Of a stretch of 64,000 nucleotides of DNA, positions 1 to 9,000 are shown in pieces. The notes below the pieces were generated by a model. It did no database searches. It had not been told where the DNA came from and saw only the letters and a program-made list of their open reading frames with translations. This stretch comes from Ferruginibacter sp964586215. Its GTDB lineage: Bacteria > Bacteroidota > Bacteroidia > Chitinophagales > Chitinophagaceae. Numbering within the stretch: position 1 is the first letter of the stretch; each line of letters opens with the position of its first letter. A program made the translations under genes and the position numbers. The stretch covers positions 14,405 to 78,404 of the forward strand of contig CAZPHA010000010.1 in NCBI GenBank assembly GCA_964586215.1, given 5' to 3'.

Positions 1-322
1 TTCGGAAGTATGTACATCCACAAATGACTTTTTATCAAAGCCTTGAACGTTTATTAATGAATTAATTAAGGATGCTGGTAGTTCCAAAAATTATTTTTTA
101 ATGATAAAAGTAATACTGTTTTGCCAAATTTGTAAGTATTGAATTTTACTTAAATTATTTAAAAATATATTCAAAATTATTTCCTTTAGGGAAGAGTTTA
201 TTGTATATTTATTTCATCTTTCCTATAAAATAATCCGCATTTGTAAAACTAAGCGATGAAGTTCCCTTTGGTAACGAATTGTACATCATCACCTTATTCA
301 ATCACCACTTAAATCAAATGCA
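1..322. other. AT-rich intergenic start of window
   Basis: No coding region, RNA gene or convincing promoter is visible. The stretch is AT-rich with stop codons in every frame. It must contain the promoter of the gene starting at 323, but I see no exact TAnnTTTG box; the nearest resemblance is CATTTG near 239-244, which lacks the TA. Confidence 0.5.
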
Positions 323-640
323 ATGAAACAAGTATTTTTTTGCAGCTATGAACTCCAACAATGCACCCAGCAACAGTATGATCAAATTTGGGATACTCTG
401 AGAGCTTCCGGCCTGGAACGTCCACAAGGATTAATTTTCCATATAGGGGCAAGTAAGCCAACCGGTAATTGGCTCATTACCGATGTATGGAGTAGTAAGC
501 AAGATTATCAAAACTTTACCAATCAGCTTACTCCAATACTTAAAAAATTTAAGCTGTTACAAACTGAGCTTACTTTTATACCGGCACATTATATGTTCCA
601 ACTTGTAGAGCAGGAATTGAGGGAAGAAGTTTTTTCATAG
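323..640 (+). CDS. small dimeric alpha/beta-barrel-like protein
   Basis: A 105-residue protein without signal peptide or membrane segment. The pattern (strand at residues 2-8, helix around 15-28, then GLIFHIGASKPTGNW, WSSKQDY and a helix) resembles the ferredoxin-like dimeric barrel fold of ABM-type (antibiotic biosynthesis monooxygenase) small proteins, in which a ligand or substrate binds the barrel interior. No catalytic residues can be assigned and the substrate is unknown. It is a single-gene unit closed by a clear hairpin terminator 30 bases downstream. The fold call is inference from sequence pattern; that it is a real gene is likely from length and typical composition. Confidence 0.6.
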   Translation: MKQVFFCSYELQQCTQQQYDQIWDTLRASGLERPQGLIFHIGASKPTGNWLITDVWSSKQDYQNFTNQLTPILKKFKLLQTELTFIPAHYMFQLVEQELREEVFS

Positions 641-666
641 TAAAACTTCCGGGAAAGATAAATAGT

Positions 667-697
667 AAAGGGGTAACCTCATGTTACCCCTTTTTTA
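667..697. terminator. intrinsic terminator, probably bidirectional
   Basis: A perfect 8-bp stem GGGGTAAC (670-677) with GTTACCCC (683-690), 5-base loop, followed by six T on the + strand. It lies between the convergent genes ending at 640 (+) and 720 (-); an AAA run at 667-669 gives a shorter T tract on the other strand. Confidence 0.85.
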
Positions 698-719
698 ATA
701 CAAAAAAAATGGATTCACT

Positions 720-1286
720 TTAATCAGGCTTATCCTCAAAGAGTTGTTTATATCTATCCTGTGTAAGCTCCCATAAATTAACCGGTTGCTCAAAATTAAG
801 CCAGCCGGGAATTGTAGTGTATGTTTTCACAAACTCAAACCCCAATTTCTCTAAAGTTTTGTTGGGGGCAGGGTTTAAAGCGTATGGTTCACAATATAAT
901 TTTTGTAATTGTAAATTGTGAAAAAAATACGGCAATGTCATTTTAATGAATGTTGATCCTACACCTTTTTTCCTGACTCCGGCATCCCACAAATGCAAAT
1001 GCATATAAGCTTCTTTGCCAAATATTATTTTATTCACATTAGAATGACCGATGGATTTATGATTTATTTGCCAAATGATACAATATGAAGTTTTTTTTTC
1101 ATAAGGCTGTGCCAGTTGTTCTGATAACATGGTTTGCCATAAGTTTCTACGTGGCATTTTATTCATATCCACACCCATGCCTTGCAAATACTCTTTATCT
1201 GCCTGTAGCCAATAGCTTGTAATAGGCTCAATATCAGCTTCTTCTATCTCTTTGACCGACAATTTGTCATGCATGTATTTAATCAA
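720..1286 (-). CDS. GNAT family N-acetyltransferase
   Basis: A 188-residue GNAT-fold protein. The acetyl-CoA pyrophosphate-binding motif A is seen as VRKKGVGSTF (about residues 104-113, R-x-x-G-x-G), followed by the typical PNKTLEKLGFEFV motif B (about 143-155). GNAT enzymes transfer acetyl from acetyl-CoA to an amine; the substrate here cannot be told. A second Met five codons in (1274) could be the true start. It is last in a run of minus-strand genes after hutU with a 92-base gap, but nothing in the protein links it to histidine breakdown. Confidence 0.8.
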   Translation of the reverse strand: MIKYMHDKLSVKEIEEADIEPITSYWLQADKEYLQGMGVDMNKMPRRNLWQTMLSEQLAQPYEKKTSYCIIWQINHKSIGHSNVNKIIFGKEAYMHLHLWDAGVRKKGVGSTFIKMTLPYFFHNLQLQKLYCEPYALNPAPNKTLEKLGFEFVKTYTTIPGWLNFEQPVNLWELTQDRYKQLFEDKPD

Positions 1287-1378
1287 CTTTAATGATCTTA
1301 CCTGTGAAGATTTTATTATTTATTCTAAATTTATAAAAATAAACGCCTTTTTGCAAGAAGTTAAAGTGTACAATAGAT

Positions 1379-3058
1379 TTACACCAATCTCTCTCTCAGA
1401 TCCAGTTTATTTTTCCTGGCGGTATCCTTTGCAATATCATAGCCTGCGTCTGCATGGCGTATTACACCCATGCCGGGATCATTTCGTAATACACGGCTAA
1501 GGCGTGCCGCCGCCGCATCCGTGCCATCGGCCACAATTACCATACCTGCATGGATACTGTAGCCCATTCCTACACCGCCACCATGATGTAAACTTACCCA
1601 ACTGGCCCCACCTGCCGTATTCACCAATGCATTTAAAAGCGGCCAGTCAGCTACTGCATCACTACCATCCAACATCGCTTCTGTTTCACGATTTGGGCTG
1701 GCTACAGAGCCAGTATCCAGGTGATCTCTACCAATTACAATAGGTGCTTTTACTTTTCCACTTCGTACCAATTCGTTGAATGCCAGGCCGGCTTTTTCTC
1801 TTTCCCCCTGGCCCAGCCAGCAAATTCTTGCTGGCAAGCCTTGAAATGCAATTCTTTCCTGGGCTAAACTCAACCATCGTAATAAAGAATGGTTTTCAGG
1901 AAATAATTCTTTAATAACGTTATCGGTTATACGAATATCTTCAGGATCACCACTGAGGGCCGCCCACCTGAATGGCCCTTTTCCTTCACAAAAAAGCGGG
2001 CGAATATATGCCGGAACAAAACCCGGAAAATCAAAGGCATTTTGCAAGCCTCTTTCCTTAGCCCTTGCCCGGATGTTATTGCCATAATCAAAAGTTACGG
2101 CGCCCCGCTGCTGTAATTGCAACATCAATTCTACATGCAATCGCATGCTATCATAGCTTAATTCAATATACTGTTCAGGATTTTGCTGACGCAAAATATT
2201 TGCCTGCTCGACAGTTAACGTATGAGGCACATAGCCAATTAAAGGATCATGGGCCGATGTTTGATCGGTTAACGTATCTGGAACTATTCCTTTTTCGAGT
2301 AGGCGTTGCAGTAAGGTCACCGCATTACACAATACGCCAATCGATAAGACTTCTCCTTTTTGCTTTGCAGTTACCGCCCGTTCGATAGCTTCATCAACAT
2401 TGGCAATTTTTATATCAAGATATTTAGTTTCGATACGTTTATCAATACGCCACTCCTCCACTTCCGCAACCAATGCTACGCCTTCGTTCATGGTAATGGC
2501 AAGGGGCTGTGCACCACCCATGCCCCCAAGACCGGCGGTAACGTTGAGGGTACCTTTTAAACTTCCATTAAAATGTTTAGTAGCAACTGCTGCATACGTT
2601 TCGTAGGTACCTTGTACAATTCCCTGACTTCCGATATAAATCCAACTACCGGCAGTCATTTGGCCATACATCATTAATCCTTTCTTCTCCAGCTCATCAA
2701 AATGCTCCCAGGTTGCCCACTTGGGCACCAGTTGTGAGTTGCTAATCAGCACCCTCGGTGCATCAGCGTGTGTTTGCAGTATGCCTACAGGCTTACCACT
2801 TTGAATAAGCAGGGTTTCATCATTATTCAAATCTTTTAATGCCTTAATAATAAGATCAAGGCTTTCAAAGTTTCTTGCAGCTTTACCCCTTCCACCATAC
2901 ACAATTAAATCATCCGGGCGTTCGGCCACTACAGGATCTAAGTTATTCAGCAACATACGCAACGCAGCTTCCTGGATCCAACCCTTGCAGGAAAGTGTAT
3001 TGCCAACAGGAGTTTTATATTGAATGGGGTTGTATTTTGAACTTACAGATGAATACAT
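1379..3058 (-). CDS. hutU: urocanate hydratase
   Basis: Second step of histidine degradation: urocanate plus water gives 4-imidazolone-5-propionate, using tightly bound NAD+. The 559-residue length is normal. Family signatures are visible: YGGRGKAARN (54-63), the glycine-rich NAD site GLGGMGGAQP (about 176-185), DYGNNIR (324-330), the conserved Cys in FCEGKGPFRW (about 357) and HHGGGVGMGYSIHAG near the C terminus. It sits 111 bases downstream of a small ORF and, beyond that, hutH, so the three may be co-transcribed. The later pathway genes (hutI, formiminoglutamate steps) are not in this window. Confidence 0.97.
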   Translation of the reverse strand: MYSSVSSKYNPIQYKTPVGNTLSCKGWIQEAALRMLLNNLDPVVAERPDDLIVYGGRGKAARNFESLDLIIKALKDLNNDETLLIQSGKPVGILQTHADAPRVLISNSQLVPKWATWEHFDELEKKGLMMYGQMTAGSWIYIGSQGIVQGTYETYAAVATKHFNGSLKGTLNVTAGLGGMGGAQPLAITMNEGVALVAEVEEWRIDKRIETKYLDIKIANVDEAIERAVTAKQKGEVLSIGVLCNAVTLLQRLLEKGIVPDTLTDQTSAHDPLIGYVPHTLTVEQANILRQQNPEQYIELSYDSMRLHVELMLQLQQRGAVTFDYGNNIRARAKERGLQNAFDFPGFVPAYIRPLFCEGKGPFRWAALSGDPEDIRITDNVIKELFPENHSLLRWLSLAQERIAFQGLPARICWLGQGEREKAGLAFNELVRSGKVKAPIVIGRDHLDTGSVASPNRETEAMLDGSDAVADWPLLNALVNTAGGASWVSLHHGGGVGMGYSIHAGMVIVADGTDAAAARLSRVLRNDPGMGVIRHADAGYDIAKDTARKNKLDLRERLV

Positions 3059-3169
3059 AAAAAATTATTTATCAAGTATATTCTTAATATCTGATGATGA
3101 AAAAATATTTAGTCTTGGAAATTCTTTTTTGAAGAACCAAAGTTCGCCTTTTTATTAAAAAAATAATAC

Positions 3170-3406
3170 TTACACATGCTCATTAGACCAGTCGTTAAAA
3201 GTTTCCGTATCGATATTATTCTCCTTTACAAACTGCTCTACCGAGTCAGTCGCTTTATCAGCAAAATATTTACTAATCAAAAGTCTAATATGTAATAAAT
3301 CCTCTTCGGAAATGTTATTAGCGTAAAGCTTTAATAATTCCCGCTGCAAATTGCTAAAAGAATCAGGCGTTTCAAGTATTCGCATAGAACTAATACTTTT
3401 ACTCAA
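3170..3406 (-). CDS. small antitoxin-like protein between hutH and hutU
   Basis: A 78-residue soluble protein with the pattern SNLQRELLKLYANNISEEDLL, LISKYFADKAT and a C-terminal W-x-NEH. This arrangement (LQ-ELLKL, then L-KYFA-KA, then W-NEH) recalls small Bacteroidota/cyanobacterial proteins often found upstream of PIN-domain toxins. That assignment is from memory of the family pattern and is uncertain. No toxin gene lies next to it: it is flanked by hutH (45 bases upstream) and hutU (111 bases downstream), so if it is an antitoxin it is an orphan. Otherwise it is a conserved hypothetical. Confidence 0.6.
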   Translation of the reverse strand: MSKSISSMRILETPDSFSNLQRELLKLYANNISEEDLLHIRLLISKYFADKATDSVEQFVKENNIDTETFNDWSNEHV

Positions 3407-3451
3407 ATTTACTAAATTATTGCTAGTATTTCATAATACTCGTTCGTTCAT

Positions 3452-4945
3452 TTACAATTCATACGATTGTATAAATTCAACAGACTTCAACATATCATCC
3501 TGCAGAACTCTATCCGCTTCATTAAAACTTACCTTTTTTCTAAATTCGACTACCATTTTTTCCAAAATTGGAGCAGTTTTTAAAGGTCGTCTAAATTCTA
3601 AGGCCTGAACAGCCGTCAGCAATTCAATGGCCAATACTTTTTCTACATTATCAATTACCCGTTTACATTTGGTAGCCGCATTTGCACCCATACTTACATG
3701 ATCTTCCTGATTGTTACTGCTGGATATTGAATCGACGCTGGCGGGTGTACAAAGTTGTTTGTTTTCACTAACAATTCCGGCAGCGGTATACTGAGGAATC
3801 ATCAAACCGGAGTGTAAACCCGGATCTTTAATCAAGAAAAGTGGCAAACCTCTCTGTCCACTAATCAGTTGATAAATCCTACGCTCAGCAATGTTGGCAA
3901 TTTCACTCATAGCAATAGACAAAAAATCCAAAGCTAAGGCCAATGGCTGACCGTGAAAATTGCCACCACTTACAATTAAATCATCTTCCGGAAAAATATT
4001 TGGATTATCCGTAACGGAATTAATTTCTTTTATAAAAATATCCAATACATAATTAAAAGTATCTGTAGACGCTCCATGTACCTGAGGCACACATCTAAAT
4101 GAGTAAGGATCCTGCACCTGAGATTTATTTCGTGTAGCTATAGAACTTCCATCCAACAATAATCTTAACGTTGCGGCTGTTTCTACCTGTCCATTATGAG
4201 GTCTTACGGCATGAATTTTTTCATGCAACGCATCGATGGTACAATCGAAAGCATCAAAGCTAATGGCGGCGATTATATTTGCCCATTTCAACAAACTTTC
4301 TGATTTTATCAATGCATGCAATCCATAAGCACTCATAAATTGTGTTCCATTGATCAATGCCAGCCCCTCCTTACTTTGGAGTTGTATTGGCTTCCAGCCC
4401 AATTGTTGCATTGCTTCTAAAGCAGGCATTTTATTGCCCTTACAATATACATTTCCAAGTCCTATTAACGGTAAACTTAAGTGACTAAGCGGTGCCAGAT
4501 CACCTGAAGCCCCTAATGATCCCTGCGTATAAATAACCGGCAGTACATTGTTATTGTACATATCAATCAATCGCTTTACCGTATCAATTTGCACACCAGA
4601 ATACCCGTAACTGAGTGACTTTATTTTTAACATCATTATTAGCTTTATGATGTCTTGGGGAACTTCTTCACCCAAACCACAAGCATGCGATTGCAACAAA
4701 TTAACCTGCAATTGTGCTAATTGGTTATTGTCAATTTTCACATTTTGCAAAAAACCAAAGCCGGTATTGATGCCGTAAAACAGTTGGTTTGAATGGGTTA
4801 ATTTATTATCTAAATATGTTCTGCAACGGGTAATACGATCGTGAGCATCAAACGTAATAGATAGATGTTGATGATATTCCAATAAATTTTTTATCTGGCT
4901 GAAATTGGTATGACTCTTATCTAAAGGCAAATAATTATAACTCAT
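3452..4945 (-). CDS. hutH: histidine ammonia-lyase
   Basis: First step of histidine degradation: L-histidine to urocanate and ammonia. The Ala-Ser-Gly triad that cyclises into the MIO electrophile is present in GSLGASGDLAPLSH (triad at about residues 146-148), and the active-site loop YGINTGFG is at about 57-64. The open frame extends to 4990, but the family N terminus matches MSYNYLPL at 4945 and a TATTTTTG promoter box sits at 4988-4995, so the shorter start is chosen (497 residues, normal length). Transcription runs hutH, small ORF, hutU. Confidence 0.95.
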   Translation of the reverse strand: MSYNYLPLDKSHTNFSQIKNLLEYHQHLSITFDAHDRITRCRTYLDNKLTHSNQLFYGINTGFGFLQNVKIDNNQLAQLQVNLLQSHACGLGEEVPQDIIKLIMMLKIKSLSYGYSGVQIDTVKRLIDMYNNNVLPVIYTQGSLGASGDLAPLSHLSLPLIGLGNVYCKGNKMPALEAMQQLGWKPIQLQSKEGLALINGTQFMSAYGLHALIKSESLLKWANIIAAISFDAFDCTIDALHEKIHAVRPHNGQVETAATLRLLLDGSSIATRNKSQVQDPYSFRCVPQVHGASTDTFNYVLDIFIKEINSVTDNPNIFPEDDLIVSGGNFHGQPLALALDFLSIAMSEIANIAERRIYQLISGQRGLPLFLIKDPGLHSGLMIPQYTAAGIVSENKQLCTPASVDSISSSNNQEDHVSMGANAATKCKRVIDNVEKVLAIELLTAVQALEFRRPLKTAPILEKMVVEFRKKVSFNEADRVLQDDMLKSVEFIQSYEL

Positions 4946-4987
4946 AAATAACACTAGTCTTATAACTGATGTAAAAATTTGAAGTGG

Positions 4988-4995
4988 CAAAAATA
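4988..4995 (-). promoter_or_regulatory. -7 promoter box for hutH
   Basis: TATTTTTG on the minus strand matches the Bacteroidota -7 consensus TAnnTTTG. It lies 42 bases before the chosen hutH start. I see no TTTG -33 element at the right distance, so this is a half-match only. Confidence 0.45.
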
Positions 4996-5025
4996 CGTCA
5001 AAAAGTATAGTCGTTATGCTCTTGC

Positions 5026-5054
5026 TTTGTTTTAATTGAATAATTGTAGCTTTG
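5026..5054 (+). promoter_or_regulatory. Bacteroidota primary-sigma promoter of the BNR-protein gene
   Basis: TTTG (5026-5029), 17 bases, then TAGCTTTG (5047-5054), a full match to the Bacteroidota -33/-7 pattern. The predicted transcript start near 5061 lies inside the longest open frame, which supports the start at 5078 rather than 5036. It is divergent to the hutH promoter. Confidence 0.7.
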
Positions 5055-5077
5055 TTTTATCAGATAAAAAACTTTGC

Positions 5078-6085
5078 ATGAAAAAGTATCTAAGATTATC
5101 TATTTTAACAACGCTCTGTTTACTTTTTATCAACGGCTCCATAGCACAATCCATACAGGTACTAACCAATGGCACTAGTACCTCTTTAAGGGGCCTAAGT
5201 GTAGTAAATGAGAAAGTGATTTGGGTTAGTGGTAGTAATGGCACTGTAGGCAAATCTTTAGATGGCGGCAGTACTTGGAAATGGATTATTGTGAAAGGAT
5301 TTGAAAAAACCGATTTTAGAGATATTGAGGCTTTTGATGCTACCACAGCTATCATTATGGGAATAGCTGAGCCAGGCTATATTTTAAAAACAATCGATGG
5401 CGGCGACAACTGGAAAGTCGTTTTTGAAAATAATGACAAAGGGATATTTTTAGATGCTATGGAATTTTGGAATGAAGAAAGTGGCATAGCAATAGGTGAT
5501 CCGATCAATAATAGATTTTTTATTGCCAGAACATTTGATGGCGGCAATACCTGGCGTACAATCCCTGGACAAAATAAGCCTATTGCAGACAGTGGTGAAG
5601 CTTGTTTCGCCAGCAGTGGTACCAATATTAGGAAGCTCAATCAAAAAGAAGCCGTTTTTATTTCCGGGGGCCTGACTTCTCATTTGTTTGTAAGAGATAA
5701 AAAAATAGCTATTCCGTTTACACAAGGTAAAGAAACTGCCGGTGCCAATTCCATTGCCATAAAAAATAGTAAAATATTTATTGTGGCAGGAGGTGATTTC
5801 ACTATGAAAGATTCTACCCTCAACAATTGCTTTATTACAACAAATGCAGGTAAGAATTGGACGGCGCCTACTATTCCTCCTCACGGTTACAGAAGCTGTG
5901 TAGAATATTTAGGTAAGACTAACTGGATATGTACCGGGCTGAATGGTACTGATTTGAGTACCGATGATGGAATCAACTGGAAAAATATTAGCGCTGAAAG
6001 TTTTCATGTGTGTAAAAAAGCTAAAAAGGGTAAAACCATTTTTTTGGTCGGTAGTAATGGAAAAATTGGAAAACTAATATGGTAA
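5078..6085 (+). CDS. secreted YCF48/BNR-repeat beta-propeller protein
   Basis: A 335-residue exported protein. The signal peptide MKKYLRLSILTTLCLLFING ends at about SIAQ. Repeated BNR/Asp-box blades follow: SLDGGSTWKWI, TIDGGDNWKVV, TFDGGNTWRTI, TTNAGKNWTAP and STDDGINWKNI, each S/T-x-D-G-G-x-x-W, about 50-70 residues apart. These make a beta-propeller related to photosystem assembly factor YCF48 and sialidase-like proteins; here the substrate is unknown and no hydrolase catalytic set is visible. The start is chosen from the signal peptide and the upstream promoter. The gene appears monocistronic. Confidence 0.85.
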   Translation: MKKYLRLSILTTLCLLFINGSIAQSIQVLTNGTSTSLRGLSVVNEKVIWVSGSNGTVGKSLDGGSTWKWIIVKGFEKTDFRDIEAFDATTAIIMGIAEPGYILKTIDGGDNWKVVFENNDKGIFLDAMEFWNEESGIAIGDPINNRFFIARTFDGGNTWRTIPGQNKPIADSGEACFASSGTNIRKLNQKEAVFISGGLTSHLFVRDKKIAIPFTQGKETAGANSIAIKNSKIFIVAGGDFTMKDSTLNNCFITTNAGKNWTAPTIPPHGYRSCVEYLGKTNWICTGLNGTDLSTDDGINWKNISAESFHVCKKAKKGKTIFLVGSNGKIGKLIW

Positions 6086-6463
6086 AGGTTGTAATCAATC
6101 GCCATTCCTTAAATGCAAAGTACTGCTCTAAGCAAAAAAATTTAGCGATCTTTTCCGGGCAATTTGCGTTGCTGAATAGGTATCAACAACCAATAAGCAG
6201 GTAAGGGCTGCAATAGAGATGGTTTACTATATTTATTAGCAATATTCTTTATAAATTTCAAAAGTTGTCGCATCATATACTTTTACTTTGTACGGTTTGA
6301 TACTATTAGTAATTTAACGATTTTAACAGTATTTTCCACAATATACTATTTTTTTTAAAAAAAACAAAAAAATCCTTTACGGAGAAACTAATATAAAAAT
6401 TTAATAATATATAATAAAAAATCCCCCTTTTTACAGGAGGATTTGACATCTATTTAAAATATT
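6086..6463. other. intergenic region between convergent genes
   Basis: About 380 AT-rich bases after the BNR gene. The only structure I can support is the minus-strand terminator at 6411-6444. No ORF, RNA or promoter is recognised in the rest. Confidence 0.5.
6411..6444 (-). terminator. terminator of the PUR-family gene
   Basis: Reading the minus strand, AAATCCTCC pairs with GGGGGATTT (one T-G wobble) around an 8-base loop and is followed by a T-rich run. It lies 20 bases past the stop at 6464. Confidence 0.8.
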
Positions 6464-6898
6464 TTACCATTTATCTACTTCTTCTGTACTTCCATTATCA
6501 ACCGAAGCAGTTGTTTGAGTATTCACCTCCTGGGTTGTTACAGTTTCGGTAGAAGAAAAAGTAGAGGGTTTTTCTTCAGATACCCCTGTTTCTTCATTTT
6601 CGTATGGGGTATCATGATTATATGCATCAAAATTAAAATCAGGCATCAATTCAGTTTTCACGAAGTCAACAGCCTCAGTCAATCCTTTAATAAATTTGTT
6701 AAAATCTTCTTTGTACAAAAAGATCTTGTGCCTATCGTACCCGTCAGAATCGAATCTTTTACGACTTTCGGTAATCGTTAAATAATAATCACTACCACGA
6801 GTTTCTCTTACATCGAAGAAGTAAGTTCTACGCTTTCCGGCCTTAATACGTTTGCTATAAACGCTTTCCATTTTTTTGTCGTTATTTTCGTACGCCAC
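6464..6898 (-). CDS. PUR family DNA/RNA-binding protein (DUF3276)
   Basis: A 144-residue protein with one PUR repeat at about residues 10-100: VYSKRIKAGKRRTYFFDVRE, DYYLTITESRKRF and HKIFLYKEDFNKFIKGL. Related bacterial PUR proteins (for example Borrelia BpuR) bind single-stranded nucleic acid. The family is nearly universal in Bacteroidota. The C-terminal 45 residues are acidic and Thr/Glu-rich, probably disordered. The gene has its own promoter (6945-6974) and its own terminator, so it is monocistronic. Confidence 0.93.
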   Translation of the reverse strand: MAYENNDKKMESVYSKRIKAGKRRTYFFDVRETRGSDYYLTITESRKRFDSDGYDRHKIFLYKEDFNKFIKGLTEAVDFVKTELMPDFNFDAYNHDTPYENEETGVSEEKPSTFSSTETVTTQEVNTQTTASVDNGSTEEVDKW

Positions 6899-6944
6899 AG
6901 TTTTGAAATTTAAATTATAAAACGGTAATTTTAAAAAAACACAG

Positions 6945-6974
6945 CAAAGATAAACTTGTTTTTGAAATCACAAA
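6945..6974 (-). promoter_or_regulatory. promoter of the PUR-family gene
   Basis: On the minus strand: TTTG (complement of 6971-6974), 18 bases, TATCTTTG (complement of 6945-6952). This is a full match to the Bacteroidota -33/-7 consensus. The predicted transcript has a leader of about 40 bases before the ATG at 6898. Confidence 0.7.
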
Positions 6975-7091
6975 AAATTAATGGATAATTGATAATTAAC
7001 TAATTGATAATATTTTATTTAAGTTTAATATAATTATTTCTTTAATAATTGATTGCATTATTAACATTATCAACTATCTATTAACAAATTA
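6975..7091. repeat. AATTGATAAT-type inverted short-unit repeat
   Basis: The left arm is built of TGGATAATTGATAATTAACT units (from 6976) and the right arm of ATTATCAACTA / AAATTATCAATTACC units (about 7067-7100), so the RNA can fold. A 21-base block (6976-6996) recurs exactly at 40885-40905 in a second element of the same family. The right arm runs into the stop region of the ABC transporter gene. It may serve as that gene's terminator; otherwise function is unknown. Confidence 0.7.
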
Positions 7092-8906
7092 TCAATTACC
7101 AACCCCCCGGTCATGCTCCAGCTGTTTAAGGAACATTTGGGCGTAATGGCCATTTTTCGCCATCAGCTCATCATGCTTCCCCTCCTCAGCAATTTTACCT
7201 TCGTCCAACACTATAATTTTATCAAAATGAAATAAAGTAAAAATTCTATGGGTAATAATAACAGCAGTTTTGTCTGACAGAAAGGTGTATAGATTATGAA
7301 TAATTTCCTTTTCGGTTTTGGCATCAACGGCGCTCAGGCAATCATCAAAAATTACCATAGCAGGTTTTTTAATCAAAGCCCTGGCTATCGAAATTCTTTG
7401 CTTTTGACCTCCGCTGAGTGTAACGCCTCTTTCACCCACAATAGTATTATATTTTTGGATAAAACTATCAATTTCGTTATGAATACCAGCTTGTTTTGCA
7501 GCTTTTACAACCTCGGTATCTGAAGCATAATCCAGGCCAAACTTTATGTTATTATTAATGGTATCACTAAAGAGAAAGACATCTTGTGGCACATAACTGA
7601 TTTGCTCACGTAAAGATTGCAGGCGAATGGTGTTAATGGGAATATCATCATACGCAATACTACCGGTTTGTACATCATACATACGTAGCAACAACTGTGC
7701 TATGGTAGACTTCCCTGCGCCGGTTCTGCCAACGATAGCAACTTTTTCACCTTTTTTTATTTTTAGTGAAAAATTTTTTATGGCATGAATGCCTGTGTTG
7801 GGGTAAATAAAGTTTACATTTTTGCATTCGATATTTCCTTGTAATGCTACACTCACACTTTTATTATTATTGAGGATAGCAGGCTGTTGTAATAAAAACT
7901 CATTAATTCTCCGTTGAGAGGTTGCTGCTCTCTGAGTAATGCTGGCTGTCCAACCAATAGCGCTTACCGGAAATGTAAGCATTTGGATATACATCACAAA
8001 TTCTGCAATTGTTCCCACATCTATTTGGTTTTTTATAGCCATTAATGTTCCTGTGAGAATAGTTATAAGTGTGCTTAAACCAATCATTAATGCCATGCTG
8101 GGAAAGTAAATTGCTTCTGTTTTTGCCAGGCTTAATGCGTTCGTTTTATACGACTCACTATTTCGTTGAAAAAAACTAAACATGGCATTTTCCTGTACAA
8201 AAGATTTTATAACCCGAATGCCTGCATAAGTTTCCTGTGCATTGGTAGTTAAATCACTCAAAAGTGATTGAATACGTTCGCTTTTTTTATTAATAATATT
8301 ATTAACAAGATAAATGGTAAATGCTAAAATCGGCAGTGGAGACAGGGCTGATATAGTGAGAATGATACTAGCCTTCAGCATAAAAAGAATACTAAAAAAA
8401 ATCACTGCGGCCAGGTTGATGAAGTACATAATTGCAGGTCCGGTGTACATTCTTACCCTACTTACATCTTCCGCCATTCGATTCATCAAATCGCCGGTAC
8501 TATGTGTTTTATAAAAGTTGGTATCTAGTTGTTGATAGTGCTTATAAATTTCATTTTTTTGATCATACTCAATATGCCGGCTCATCACTATGATGGTTTG
8601 CCGCATTAAAAACATAAACAGGCCGCTAATAACTGCTGTTACCAGCAAGGTTAATCCTGCCAGTAAAATTTTATTCCCGGAGTGTAATTCAAACCATAAT
8701 ATTAATTGTTTAACAAGTACATTATAATTATCGGATGCAGATACAACACTTTTTCCCACCTTATTGATAACAGAATTTACAACGTAACCTGTTATTTGCG
8801 GAGCTAAAATTCGAAAATAATTGGTTAAAATAACAAATACTATTCCTGAAATAAAATGCCAACGGTATTTCCAGAAATATTTGTTGAGTGTGAAAAGATG
8901 TTTCAT
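7092..8906 (-). CDS. ABC transporter, fused permease and ATPase (MsbA/MdlB type)
   Basis: A 604-residue half-transporter that should dimerise in the inner membrane. The N-terminal exporter membrane domain spans about residues 15-320 (hydrophobic segments near 18-40, 80-103, 158-200, 270-292). The ATPase half follows: Walker A GRTGAGKST (393-401), Q-loop VPQD (about 439-442), signature LSGGQKQR (497-504), Walker B MVIFDD (517-522) with Asp in the position where many members carry catalytic Glu, and an ITHR H-loop. The substrate (lipid, drug or peptide) cannot be told. The last codons overlap a repeat element. Confidence 0.93.
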   Translation of the reverse strand: MKHLFTLNKYFWKYRWHFISGIVFVILTNYFRILAPQITGYVVNSVINKVGKSVVSASDNYNVLVKQLILWFELHSGNKILLAGLTLLVTAVISGLFMFLMRQTIIVMSRHIEYDQKNEIYKHYQQLDTNFYKTHSTGDLMNRMAEDVSRVRMYTGPAIMYFINLAAVIFFSILFMLKASIILTISALSPLPILAFTIYLVNNIINKKSERIQSLLSDLTTNAQETYAGIRVIKSFVQENAMFSFFQRNSESYKTNALSLAKTEAIYFPSMALMIGLSTLITILTGTLMAIKNQIDVGTIAEFVMYIQMLTFPVSAIGWTASITQRAATSQRRINEFLLQQPAILNNNKSVSVALQGNIECKNVNFIYPNTGIHAIKNFSLKIKKGEKVAIVGRTGAGKSTIAQLLLRMYDVQTGSIAYDDIPINTIRLQSLREQISYVPQDVFLFSDTINNNIKFGLDYASDTEVVKAAKQAGIHNEIDSFIQKYNTIVGERGVTLSGGQKQRISIARALIKKPAMVIFDDCLSAVDAKTEKEIIHNLYTFLSDKTAVIITHRIFTLFHFDKIIVLDEGKIAEEGKHDELMAKNGHYAQMFLKQLEHDRGVGN

Positions 8907-9000
8907 TTAACTGTGAAGGTAGTAAAAGAGAAATTATGATTCATCTTAATTTTGGTGCACTTTATTACTTGTATCAAATCACATTACAGGAGCTTAATTA

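Noticed and set aside
2065..2388. Open + strand frame of 107 codons opposite hutU
   Set aside because: Fully inside a well-supported gene on the other strand with no independent signals.
5450..5884. Open minus-strand frame of 144 codons opposite the BNR-repeat gene
   Set aside because: Shadow of a signal-peptide-bearing protein with clear Asp-box repeats on the other strand.
6975..7091. Riboswitch or structured leader
   Set aside because: It lies downstream of the ABC gene stop and resembles a repeat family, not a ligand-binding RNA fold.
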